Origin: Nitrospinota bacterium
GTDB taxonomy: Bacteria; UBA8248; JACPRG01
Direction: 5' to 3'
DNA length: 17,078 nt
Assembly (NCBI GenBank): GCA_030740135.1
Contig: JASLXW010000026.1
Coordinates: 1-17,078 of the forward strand
Position 1 is the first letter of the stretch. Each line of letters starts with the position of its first letter. The notes below the pieces were generated by a model. The model was not told the DNA's origin. It saw only the letters and a list, made by a program, of their open reading frames with translations, and ran no database searches. The position numbers and the translations under genes are program-made. Of the stretch, positions 1 to 7,137 are shown one piece after another.

Positions 1-15
1 GGTTCGTTGAGCCAT
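1..15 (-). CDS. Possible start of a gene running off the left edge
   Basis: On the minus strand an ATG at positions 15-13 follows a purine-rich stretch (GGGGGGGAGGAAG) that could serve as a ribosome binding site, though it sits very close to the ATG. Only five codons (MAQRT) are inside the window, so the product cannot be named. Its position after a binding-protein gene makes a transporter component possible, but that is inference only, and a terminator lies between the two. Confidence 0.3.
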
Positions 16-142
16 CTTCCTCCCCCCCACATGGGACCTCGCACACCCACCCCGCCGCGCCCATCCGAGAGCGCGGGCCACAGGCGGTCCTTCTCCCCAC
101 TGGGCGATCGGACCCCTTCGGCGCGAGGATCTCCTCCGTCAT

Positions 143-180
143 GAAAAAACGCGGCGCCGGAGAGACCTCCCGGCGCCGCG
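143..180 (-). terminator. Rho-independent terminator after the NMT1-type binding-protein gene
   Basis: An 11-base perfect inverted repeat (CGCGGCGCCGG at 150-160 and its complement at 170-180) encloses a 9-base loop. Read on the minus strand the stem is followed directly by six T (plus-strand A at 144-149). It lies 12 bases beyond the stop codon of the binding-protein gene, which is the classical layout for intrinsic termination. Confidence 0.9.
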
Positions 181-191
181 TCCCCCCCGTC

Positions 192-1198
192 TCAGTCCTT
201 CGCGATGAAGTCGTTCGTATAGTAGCTGTCCAGGGGCATCACCTTCTTGAGCTTGCCGACCTTCGACAAAAGGGCCAACGTGTCTTTCCAGTCGGCCCGG
301 GCCATCCAGCCGAGGGGCTTGCCTTTCGACCGCTTTGTATGCAGGTCCTTCAGTCCCCCCACCAGGATCTGCGTGGCGGTTTTCCGGTTGGCAATCGTGA
401 GGGGGGCCCGCTTCATGAGGATCGTCACGGTCTCCTGCGGATTCGCCCTGGACCGCTTGAACCCCCTTGCGGTGGCCCGGACGAACTTTCGGAGCATCCC
501 CGCCCTCTCCCTGAGCGTCTTCTCAGTCGCCATGACGCCGGCGCCGAGGGCGTTCACATTGAAGTCGGCGTACCGCATGGGGCTGACTTTCCCACCCGAG
601 GCGCGGATCTGGGGGACGCCGGTGGCGGGATATGCGACAAGGGCGTCCACATCGCCGGTGAGGGTGAGCTTGTTGCGGGCCGACGGCTGCGCGCTCACCA
701 GGGTGTCTTCTTCATGTCCACGCCGTTGGCTTTGGCGAAAACGGGAAAGAGGAGCCATCCGCTGTCCGCCGGTGCGAAAGCGAGACGTTTCCCTTCCAGG
801 TCTTTGGGGGTTTTGATCGCGGCGTTTGTTAGGGTGATGATCCCCAGCGGGCTTCGCTGGAGGTAGCAGAAGAACCCCTTGCTCGGGATATCCCGGGAGA
901 TGGCCATGGACATCGCCCCGAAGTCGGAGATGCCGATGTCCATCTTTCCGGCAGCGACCATCTGGATGGCGTGCGCCGACCCCTTGCCCACGGGGAAATC
1001 GACGTCCAGACCCTCCGCTTTGTAGTAGCCGTTCTCCTGGGCGGTCAGGAAGGGCCCCACATTGGCCGTAATGACCCAGTAGTTCTGAAACCTAACCTTC
1101 TCCGCCGAATGAGCGGAGACCCCCAGGGCGAGGACCAGTCCGAAAATGCCGATGAGCGTCCCGAAGACCCGTGCGAATCCACCTCTCGCGTATTTCAT
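192..1198 (-). pseudogene. NMT1/THI5-type ABC transporter substrate-binding protein, frameshifted
   Basis: This would be an exported binding protein of the nitrate/sulfonate/taurine/thiamine-precursor class that delivers an unknown ligand to an ABC importer. The ATG at 1198 is preceded by a G-rich Shine-Dalgarno (GAGGGGGG) and starts a typical signal peptide: a basic N-terminus, a hydrophobic core, then a cleavage-like AHSA near residue 31. The mature part shows family features such as YYKAEGLDVDF, the AAGKMDIGISDFG segment and TPKDLEGKRLAF. The first frame stops at 695-697 after VDMKK, while the matching C-terminal half continues one frame away (TLVSAQPSARNKLTLTGDVDAL, then the end at 192). 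One extra base near 705-712 would restore a 335-residue protein, a normal family length. The fault is either a real mutation or a sequencing indel. Substrate is not predictable. Confidence 0.8.
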
Positions 1199-1372
1199 GT
1201 CGACACCCCCCCTCTGTTCGACTGAAAGAAACCGATCTTTCCATTTGAAGCGTTTACACGTGGAAACCCTTTCCGCATTGCAAACCGGGAGAATTCTTCG
1301 GGATCCCTTTCCCCTCACCGGGGCGTCCCCGGCTCCCGATCCGCCCTCCTGTCGCCCATACTGCGTGATCCA

Positions 1373-1400
1373 CTGATAATGGTTTCCCCCCGACTGTCAA
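1373..1400 (-). promoter_or_regulatory. Candidate sigma-70 promoter upstream of the NMT1-type gene
   Basis: On the minus strand a perfect -35 hexamer TTGACA (1395-1400) is followed after 16 bases by TATCAG (1373-1378), a 4/6 match to the -10 consensus. It points toward the binding-protein start about 175 bases downstream. It is a motif match only. Confidence 0.4.
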
Positions 1401-1469
1401 CCATCTTTTCACCCGGCAATCACGGACCTGCATGGCCCGACCCGTCATGGATTTTCACCCCTTATCCGG

Positions 1470-1604
1470 TCATGCGGACGGTGTCCCGGGCGGATCGGTC
1501 CGCCGGTCGGTCTCCAGGCCCGGACGGCATTCGCCCATCATGAACTGTCCGACGCCGTCGAGCGTCTCCAGCCGGAGGGTCTGATCATCCGGATGCGTTT
1601 CCAT
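1470..1604 (-). CDS. Possible small protein, 44 residues
   Basis: An ATG at 1604 is preceded by AGGGAG about 10 bases upstream, and the frame runs 44 codons to a TGA at 1470-1472. The product is acidic and hydrophilic (begins METHPDDQTL, contains QFMMGECRPG) with no membrane segment. It sits 58 bases after the acyl-CoA ligase stop, so it could be the last gene of that operon. I do not recognise it. The rest of the 1199-1661 gap holds only the promoter candidate and no convincing gene. Confidence 0.3.
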   Translation of the reverse strand: METHPDDQTLRLETLDGVGQFMMGECRPGLETDRRTDPPGTPSA

Positions 1605-1661
1605 GATTTGAAAGCTCCCTATTTCGCGGGGATTCAGTCATCGAATCGAAGGGCGCCGGTC

Positions 1662-3194
1662 TCAGCCTTCGGGACCCACGCTCTTCTTCAACGTCTCGAT
1701 GGAGACCTTCCCCAGGTTCCCGCGAGGGAGCCCGGCCATCACATGAATCCGTTTCGGGCGCTTGAAGCGCGACAACTGGGCGGCGCAGTGCTCGAGCAGG
1801 TCTTCCGGCGACAGCGTCTCGCCCGCCTTGGGCGCAACGGCCGCGTGGACCGCCTCGCCCCACCTGGGGTCCGGAACTCCGAAAACGGCGGCCTCCCGGA
1901 CGTGGGGATGGGCCAGAAGCGTGGCCTCGATTTCGTCCGGAAAGACGCTGCGCCCCCCGGACTTGATGAGGTTCTTGATCCGGCCGCGCACGTAGACGTA
2001 TCCCTCCCGGTCGACGCACCCGACATCTCCGGTCCTGAACCAGTCGCCGAAAATCGCCGCGGCCGTCGCCTCGGGATTCCGGTAATAGCCATCGGAAGCG
2101 AGCGGCCCCCGGGAGACGATCTCCCCGACTTCCCCGGCGGGGAGGTCCCGCCCGTTCGGGTCCGCGATCTTCAGCTCCATCCCCCAGATGGGCCGGCCGG
2201 CCCGCGTCGGGTCCCCTTCCATCTCGTCGGGCCGCAGGACCGTCATGATGCCGGTGTCCACGGAGGCATAGGTTTGATAGAGGTGTGGGCTGATCTTCCC
2301 CCGAATCTCCCGCCGCAGGTCCATCGGGATCGACGACCCGGTGTTTCTCATCGACCGAAGCGCGCTTCCGTCGAAATCCAGCGAATCCACTTCATCCACG
2401 AGGGATTGAAAGGCCGTGGGGACCAGGCTGAACGTCGTCACTTTCTCGCGCGTCACGATCTCGAGAAACCGGACCGGATCGAACCTGGGCTCCAGGATCA
2501 CGCTCGCCCCGAGCGCCAGGCAAGCGAAGGTCGATCCACGGCCGGCCCCGAGAAAAAGCGGCAGCCCCACCACCTCCAACTCGGCGGAATCCATCTTGAA
2601 TTCCGCCGAGTAGGAAAGACACCGGTAGAGGTAAGCGCCGTGACTGACGACGCACCCCTTCGGCGTCCCCGTCGTCCCCGAGGTCAGCATGACCATGAAG
2701 GGGTCCCGCTCGGAGACGCTCACCTCGGGCGGGCCGTCCTCCTCCCGTTCAATCAGGTCTTCATAACCAAGGCGGGCGTCTTGAGCCCGGTCCCCGACGA
2801 CGACCAGGTTGAAGGCGTCCGCCGCGCGCGCCCCGGCCTCCCCCTCGAGGCCCCGGAGAAGGTTCTCCGCCGACGCCTCCTCGACCAGGAACGTCGAGAC
2901 GCCGAAGAACCCGGCCATGCGGGAGAACTCGGCCGCTGTCCCGGCCGGGTCGATCGGAACGCCGACCGCGCCGGCCTTGGCCACGGCGAACGCCGCCTCC
3001 AGGTGCTCGACCCGATTGCCGAGGACGATCCCGACCAGGTCCCCTTTGCGAACGTTCAAGGACAAAAGACCCCGGGCGAGACGGTTGGCGCGGCGCTCAA
3101 GGGCCTCGTAGGTGACCGTCCGCCGGGGATCCCGCGCGGCCGTTTTCTCCGGAAACCGGGCGGCGTGAATTCTGGGCAAGAGACCGATGTGCAC
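1662..3194 (-). CDS. AMP-forming acyl-CoA synthetase/ligase family protein
   Basis: This ANL-superfamily enzyme (510 residues) would activate a carboxylic acid with ATP to an acyl-adenylate and pass it to CoA. Visible motifs are the phosphate-binding loop TSGTTGTPKG (171-180), YASVDTG (309-315, in place of the usual YGxTE), RTGD (387-390), the hinge region GRIKNLIKSGG (404-414, with Asn where Asp is usual after the Lys), and the C-terminal GKV whose Lys496 is the expected catalytic lysine. The length is normal for the family. The start is a GTG at 3194 with GGAGG nine bases upstream (3204-3208); the nearby ATG at 3201 is out of frame. There is no signal peptide, so it is cytoplasmic. The acid substrate is unknown; lying downstream of a flavoprotein and an importer it may process an imported compound, which is inference. 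Confidence 0.9.
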   Translation of the reverse strand: MHIGLLPRIHAARFPEKTAARDPRRTVTYEALERRANRLARGLLSLNVRKGDLVGIVLGNRVEHLEAAFAVAKAGAVGVPIDPAGTAAEFSRMAGFFGVSTFLVEEASAENLLRGLEGEAGARAADAFNLVVVGDRAQDARLGYEDLIEREEDGPPEVSVSERDPFMVMLTSGTTGTPKGCVVSHGAYLYRCLSYSAEFKMDSAELEVVGLPLFLGAGRGSTFACLALGASVILEPRFDPVRFLEIVTREKVTTFSLVPTAFQSLVDEVDSLDFDGSALRSMRNTGSSIPMDLRREIRGKISPHLYQTYASVDTGIMTVLRPDEMEGDPTRAGRPIWGMELKIADPNGRDLPAGEVGEIVSRGPLASDGYYRNPEATAAAIFGDWFRTGDVGCVDREGYVYVRGRIKNLIKSGGRSVFPDEIEATLLAHPHVREAAVFGVPDPRWGEAVHAAVAPKAGETLSPEDLLEHCAAQLSRFKRPKRIHVMAGLPRGNLGKVSIETLKKSVGPEG

Positions 3195-3261
3195 GGGTCA
3201 TCGCCTCCGTGAAACCCAGACCTTGGATCGTGAAAGGAAGGTGAGGCCCACACGGGCGGGC

Positions 3262-3277
3262 CGCGGCCGGGGCCGCG
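3262..3277. repeat. GC-rich palindrome in the ligase/flavoprotein gap
   Basis: A 16-base perfect palindrome-like hairpin (CGCGGCC, two bases, GGCCGCG) lies between the flavoprotein stop and the ligase start. A second short inverted repeat, TTCGGT...ACCGAA, lies at about 3293-3310. Neither is followed by a T run on either strand, so they are not typical terminators. They could stabilise mRNA ends. Confidence 0.35.
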
Positions 3278-3343
3278 TCTCAGGGCGGAAGGTTCGGTCC
3301 ACCGACCGAAAGCGCCCCCCCGGAGGAGGCCCCGCGGGACGGG

Positions 3344-4537
3344 TCAGGAAACCGCCGAGCCCTCCGGCTCCTCGCCCACGGCGTCGTCGCCGCGCGCCCG
3401 CTTCTTGGCGGTGGGGGCGTAGCCCCCCGACTTCATCTTCGAGGCCGCGTCCACGATCGCCTTCATCGAGTCCGGCACACCGCCCGGGTAGGCATCGTCC
3501 GGACACCGGCTGTCGCGCATGTACGTGCACGGACGGCACTCGATGCAGCGGAGGATTTCACCCCCGCTTCCGGCGAGCGCCTTGCGCGCAAAGTGCGGGT
3601 CGGTCAGCATCCCCCGCGCGACGGCGACGAAGTCCGCCTCCATCTCCATGTACCCCTCGATCCGGCCGGGGTCGAAGGCCGCCCCGTTGACGGCGAGGGG
3701 AACGTCCACGGCCCGGCGGAGCCGGGCGAACGCCGGGTTGTAGAGATCCGGGACGACGGGGACGCCGACGCGGGCGTTCCGGGAGCAGTGGAGGACGTCC
3801 ACCCCGGCCTCGACCAGCGCCGGGGCCAGGGCCAGCGTGTCCTCGATGGTGAAACCATCCTCCCAGGGCTCCAGCAGGCCCAGGCGGTAGCTGATGACCA
3901 TGTCCTCCCCGGCGGCCTCCCGGACGGCCCGGGACGCCTCGAGCGGGAAGCGCATCCGGTTCTCCAGACTGCCGCCGTACTCGTCCGTCCGCCGGTTGGA
4001 CGCGGGCGAGAAGAACTGCTGGCAAAGGTACCAGGTGGCGCCGTGGATCTCGACCACCTCGATCCCCGCCTCCCGCGCGCGCCGGGCGGCCTCGCCGTAG
4101 TCGGCCACGGCTGTTTTCACTTCTTCCGTGGAGAGCTCGCGGGGAACCTCCTCCTCGGTGGGATGGGGAATGGGAGAAGGCCCGACGATGGGCATCCCCG
4201 ATATGGCGCTCAGGGCCGTCCGGCCGGCGTGAAAGATCTGAAGCCCCAAAGGCGCGCCCGCCGCTCGGACCTCCGCCGCCAGGCGCCTCAACGGGGGGAC
4301 GAGGGCGTCGTCGTGCGCGCCGAGTTGATCGGGAAAGCCCTTCCCTTCCGGGGTGACATGGACGGCTTCGGTAAAGCAAACGGCGGCGCCGCCGCGCGCC
4401 CGTTCCGTGTAATGGAGAAAAGTCCAGGCCGAAGGGCCGCCGTCCTCGTCGGCCCGGGAGGTCGTCATGGCGGACATGAGGATGCGGTTCTTCAGCCGAA
4501 GGCCGCGGATCTCTATGGGGTCGGTGAACTTCGCCAT
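3344..4537 (-). CDS. Old Yellow Enzyme / NADH:flavin oxidoreductase family protein
   Basis: This 397-residue FMN-dependent (beta/alpha)8-barrel oxidoreductase belongs to the OYE/2,4-dienoyl-CoA reductase group, which reduces activated C=C bonds. Family features include the opening TDPIEIRGLRLKNRI, LQIFHAGR, HGATWYL, the signature SPASNRRTDEYGGSLENR (about 178-195), and the phosphate-binding AVNGAAFDP and FVAVARGMLTDP. Two features are odd. The substrate-binding His-x-x-His/Asn pair reads His165-x-x-Thr168. A four-cysteine motif, CIECRPC...C (331, 334, 337, 345), follows the barrel with C-x2-C-x2-C-x7-C spacing. That resembles but is not identical to the [4Fe-4S] motif of dienoyl-CoA reductases, and the FAD/NADH domain of those enzymes is absent. 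The ATG at 4537 has AGGAGG five bases upstream; the TTG just before it is too close to the Shine-Dalgarno. Confidence 0.9.
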   Translation of the reverse strand: MAKFTDPIEIRGLRLKNRILMSAMTTSRADEDGGPSAWTFLHYTERARGGAAVCFTEAVHVTPEGKGFPDQLGAHDDALVPPLRRLAAEVRAAGAPLGLQIFHAGRTALSAISGMPIVGPSPIPHPTEEEVPRELSTEEVKTAVADYGEAARRAREAGIEVVEIHGATWYLCQQFFSPASNRRTDEYGGSLENRMRFPLEASRAVREAAGEDMVISYRLGLLEPWEDGFTIEDTLALAPALVEAGVDVLHCSRNARVGVPVVPDLYNPAFARLRRAVDVPLAVNGAAFDPGRIEGYMEMEADFVAVARGMLTDPHFARKALAGSGGEILRCIECRPCTYMRDSRCPDDAYPGGVPDSMKAIVDAASKMKSGGYAPTAKKRARGDDAVGEEPEGSAVS

Positions 4538-4620
4538 CAATGCCTCCTCTCACTTCCTCGGGGACGAATTCCGGCGGCGGAGCGCGGGAGGCGAAGACCG
4601 CAACTTCCCCCCGAATTCCC

Positions 4621-5207
4621 TCATCGCCGGTCCGGAGCGAGCCGGTCGAGCTGGAGGGGGCAGACGCCGTTCACGTCGACGCGCAGGGCGCCGTTGAACT
4701 TGCTGTGATAGTTCTGCATGGCGACGGCCGAGGTGAGGCTGACGATCTCGGCGTCGTCGAAGTGTCTGCGGACTTCCTCGAAGCAGGCGTCGTTCACCTC
4801 GAGGCGGGTGTCCGTCATCCGTTCGGCGTACTCCAGGGCGGCCCTTTCCCGTTCGGTGAACAGCGGACTCCCGCGGAACCCGGCCAAGGCCAACACCTTC
4901 TCCACCGCGAGGCCCTCGGCATCTCCTCCCTCCGTTTTCAGCCACCTGGCCGAATGGAGGTCGATTCAGTGGAGACAGCCGTTGATCTGCGAGACGCGGA
5001 TGTTGACGAACGTCCTGAGACCGTCCGGGATGCGGGGGTCAGTCTCGGTGGCCTGGATCATCGCCGTGACCGCCTTCAGGATCCCGGGCGCGTGGGTGCG
5101 GGCCCGGGTTGTGGTCAGCACCCTCCCCAGATGGCCCTCCTGCGCGTCGTAGACGCTCCGGACCTCCTGGGGGCGTCTTCATATTCAATCAGGGGCACTC
5201 GGGCCAT
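4621..5207 (-). CDS. AhpD/carboxymuconolactone-decarboxylase-like protein, candidate selenoprotein (one apparent frameshift)
   Basis: AhpD-like proteins are small helical thiol redox enzymes (peroxidase or decarboxylase types) with a Cys-x-x-Cys...His centre. Here the centre reads INGCLH-stop-IDLH: Cys78, an in-frame TGA at residue 81 (4966-4968) exactly where the second Cys belongs, then His85 at the usual +4 spacing. Reading TGA as selenocysteine gives an uninterrupted family-like sequence to the stop at 4621, and a SECIS-like hairpin follows. The ATG at 5207 has GGAGG (5215-5219) seven bases upstream. The first 12 codons (MARVPLIEYEDA...) and the rest (QEVRSVYDAQEG...) lie in different frames; one extra C in the five-C run at 5169-5173 joins them into 195 residues. 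The Glu usually found 12 residues before the first Cys is Thr66. The alternative is a degraded gene with one nonsense and one frameshift change. It lies between a cysteine hydrolase and a flavoprotein on the same strand. Confidence 0.75.
4929..4960 (-). promoter_or_regulatory. Candidate bacterial SECIS hairpin
   Basis: In the mRNA, five to six bases after the UGA, a lower stem CCUCC/GGAGG (4956-4960 with 4929-4933) is topped, across a small 1x3 internal loop, by a 7-bp upper stem UUCGGCC/GGCUGAA (one G-U pair). The apical loop is AGGU (4944-4947). The loop starts 19 bases after the UGA and has G as its second base. Both values fit what I recall of the bacterial SECIS model: loop 16-37 bases from the UGA and a G in the first two loop positions. 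Confidence 0.65.
4966..4968 (-). other. In-frame UGA, proposed selenocysteine codon
   Basis: This TGA sits in frame inside the most conserved motif of the AhpD-like protein and replaces the second cysteine of Cys-x-x-Cys. Family-like sequence continues without a break on both sides (NIRVSQINGCLH before, IDLHSARWLK after). A UGA at a redox-active Cys position with a downstream hairpin is the standard signature of a Sec codon. Confidence 0.7.
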
Positions 5208-5223
5208 TTCCCATCCTCCCCAC

Positions 5224-5298
5224 CGGCTCTCTCGGCCCGGCCCGAGAGCCGCCCATTGTTGCTCAGGCCCAACCAAGCGGGCGGAGACGGAGCCCGCT
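5224..5298. repeat. Two consecutive hairpins between hydrolase and AhpD-like gene
   Basis: The 136-base gap holds no gene but two perfect inverted repeats: CGGCTCTC (5224-5231) with GAGAGCCG (5244-5251), and AGCGGGC (5276-5282) with GCCCGCT (5292-5298). Neither has a T run on the minus strand. The first ends just upstream of the Shine-Dalgarno of the AhpD-like gene, so the structures could affect mRNA processing or translation of that gene. Confidence 0.4.
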
Positions 5299-5343
5299 CA
5301 CGGCCCGGCGGTCTCGAAGTTGTCCGGGAATGCGGCTCAAGGA

Positions 5344-5925
5344 TCAGGGGGCGGCAACCGCTTCACCGCGCAGGGCGGCGACGGCGTCCTCCAGCGACAC
5401 GACTTGGGTTCCGTAGAATCGCCGCATGTAGCGCAGCGCGTATCGATGGTCTTCCTCCGACGGACCGGAAACGGCGTCTTCCACAACGGTCGTCCGGTAA
5501 CAAAGGCTCCAGGCGTCCATCACCGTGTGCTGCACGCAGGCGTCCGTCCAGGTCCCGCCGAAGTAAAGCTCCGTGACGCCCAGCTCCCGCAGCACCTGGT
5601 CCAGTCGGGTCCCCTGAAACCCGCTGTACCGCTTCTTGCGGATCTGGAAGTCGCCCGGCCGGGGGTCGAGCGCGTCCAAAACCTCCGCGTCCGGCGTGCC
5701 GACGATGCAATGGGGGCCGAAAATCTTGAAATGGATGTCGATGTCCACTTCTTCCGGCCAGAAGTTATCCTTGATGAAAATGACGGCGACGCCCGCCTCC
5801 CGGGCCGCCTCGACGAGCGCCCGGTTGGCCTCGATGAGTCGGCCGGAATCCAAGGGCGCCGGAACGGGATCTCCCTTGAAGAACCCCTTGAGCATATCGA
5901 CAATGACAACGGCCGGTTTCGCCAT
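5344..5925 (-). CDS. Isochorismatase-family cysteine hydrolase (copy 1)
   Basis: This 193-residue cytoplasmic hydrolase is of the isochorismatase/nicotinamidase fold, whose members cleave amides, carbamoyl groups or vinyl ethers through a Cys nucleophile. The catalytic triad is visible: Asp10 in VVIVDML, Lys97 in RKKRYSGF, and Cys130 in GTWTDACVQHTVMDA. The length is normal. The ATG at 5925 is preceded by GAGGAGG at about 10 bases. It follows the ABC ATPase by 99 bases, a gap containing short hairpins (such as GGAGA...TCTCC) but no T run, so co-transcription with the importer is plausible. A substrate cannot be named from sequence; an amide or ureide delivered by the importer is an inference. 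Confidence 0.88.
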   Translation of the reverse strand: MAKPAVVIVDMLKGFFKGDPVPAPLDSGRLIEANRALVEAAREAGVAVIFIKDNFWPEEVDIDIHFKIFGPHCIVGTPDAEVLDALDPRPGDFQIRKKRYSGFQGTRLDQVLRELGVTELYFGGTWTDACVQHTVMDAWSLCYRTTVVEDAVSGPSEEDHRYALRYMRRFYGTQVVSLEDAVAALRGEAVAAP

Positions 5926-6024
5926 GGGGGGCTTTCCTCCTCTGGAGGGGGCGGACGGCGAGCGGCGCGCGTTGCGCCGTGTGGAGACCGAATCTCCGGA
6001 TGACTTCCCCGGGTTCGGGAGGGG

Positions 6025-7134
6025 TCAGGAGGTCGTCCGCGCCGCGTCCGCGGGCCGCAGGCGGCGCTCATCGGCGCCGAAGTAATAAAGCCTATCGGTT
6101 TGCAGATGAACGCTGACGGCGGTGTCCGTCTGGAAATCGCGGTGTCCCTCGACCACGGCGATGAGGTTTTTCTCGCTCCCATAATCCAGGTAGAGCAGGA
6201 TATCCTTGCCGAGGGGCTCCACCAGAACGACTTTCGCGCTGAAGTCCTCCTCTCCCGCACTCCCCGCATCACCGATGGCCATATGCTCCGGCCGGATTCC
6301 GAGGGTGACCGCCCCCTCCACCTCCGGGACGGGACCGGTGAGCCGGACGATGAACTCGCCCGCCCGGAAGGAGGCCGTTCCGTTCTCCCGGTGGATCTCC
6401 CCCTCCAGGAGGTTCATCGGGGGAGACCCGAAGAAGTCCGCGACAAACAGGTTGACCGGGTCGTGGTAGATCTCCAGCGGGGTGCCCACCTGATTGATGT
6501 GTCCGTCGCGCATGACGACGATCCGGTCGGCCAGCGTCATGGCCTCTTCCTGATCATGGGTGACGTAGACGAAGGTCTTCTCCAGCTCCTTGTGCAGGCG
6601 GTCGACCTCGGCCCGCATCTCCTTCCGGAGCTTCGCGTCCAGGTTGCTCAGGGGCTCATCCAGCAGAAACACCTGCGGGTGGGTGATCAACGTCCGCGCG
6701 AGGGCGACGCGCTGCGCCTCGCCGCCCGAGAGCTGCCCCGGAAGCTTAGGCAGGAGGGGGTGAATTCGCACCATCCGGGCCACTTCCTCCACGCGCCGCC
6801 GGCGCTCTTCCGGGTCCATCTTTTTCATCTTGGGCCCGAAACCGATGTTGTCGAAGACGTTCATGTGGGGGAACAGGGCCAGGTTCTGGAAGACGAGCCC
6901 GATGTTACGCGCTCCCGGCTCCAAGTCGTTGACGTGTACGGCCCCGATATAGATGTCTCCCCGGGTTGGATCCTCGAGACCCGCAATCATTCGCAGGGTC
7001 GTCGTCTTGCCGCACCCCGAAGGGCCCACAAAGACGACGAACTCCCCGTCTTCGATCGTCAGGTTGGTATTCGCGACGGCGACCACGTCGCCGCCGAACT
7101 CCTTGCGAAGATTTTCCAGACGAATGCTTCCCAC
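6025..7134 (-). CDS. ABC importer ATP-binding protein (MalK/UgpC type)
   Basis: This 369-residue ATPase energises the importer encoded just upstream. The nucleotide-binding domain shows Walker A GPSGCGKTT (37-45), Q-loop Gln83 in VFQNLALFPH, signature LSGGEAQ (135-141), Walker B VFLLDE (155-160), D-loop SNLD, and switch His193 in VTHDQEEAMTLAD. The C-terminal part (about 240-369), with TLGIRPEHM, is the TOBE-type regulatory domain of carbohydrate-importer ATPases. The start is GTG at 7134, with GGAGG nine bases upstream inside the preceding permease gene; the permease TAA ends three bases before this GTG, so the two are translationally coupled. The MalK/UgpC grouping is firm, the transported solute is not. 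Confidence 0.95.
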   Translation of the reverse strand: MGSIRLENLRKEFGGDVVAVANTNLTIEDGEFVVFVGPSGCGKTTTLRMIAGLEDPTRGDIYIGAVHVNDLEPGARNIGLVFQNLALFPHMNVFDNIGFGPKMKKMDPEERRRRVEEVARMVRIHPLLPKLPGQLSGGEAQRVALARTLITHPQVFLLDEPLSNLDAKLRKEMRAEVDRLHKELEKTFVYVTHDQEEAMTLADRIVVMRDGHINQVGTPLEIYHDPVNLFVADFFGSPPMNLLEGEIHRENGTASFRAGEFIVRLTGPVPEVEGAVTLGIRPEHMAIGDAGSAGEEDFSAKVVLVEPLGKDILLYLDYGSEKNLIAVVEGHRDFQTDTAVSVHLQTDRLYYFGADERRLRPADAARTTS

Positions 7135-7137
7135 GCC

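Noticed and set aside
1254..1448. 64-codon minus-strand frame in the gap before the NMT1-type gene
   Set aside because: It has an acceptable ribosome binding site but overlaps the promoter candidate, and its sequence is Gly/Arg-rich without recognisable features.
1593..3212. Long plus-strand open frame (539 codons) opposite the acyl-CoA ligase
   Set aside because: It is rich in Arg, Pro and Gly, shows no family motifs and is the antisense shadow of a clear minus-strand enzyme in GC-rich DNA. The same applies to the plus-strand frames at 3593-4708, 4540-6003, 6100-7395 and 10421-11608.
3558..4553. Alternative minus-strand frame (331 codons) over the flavoprotein gene
   Set aside because: It is Arg/Gly/Pro-rich and unstructured, while the overlapping frame carries the complete OYE signature.
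4550..4945. Minus-strand frame of 131 codons beginning near the UGA region
   Set aside because: It is out of frame with the AhpD-like protein and contains only Arg/Gly-rich low-information sequence.
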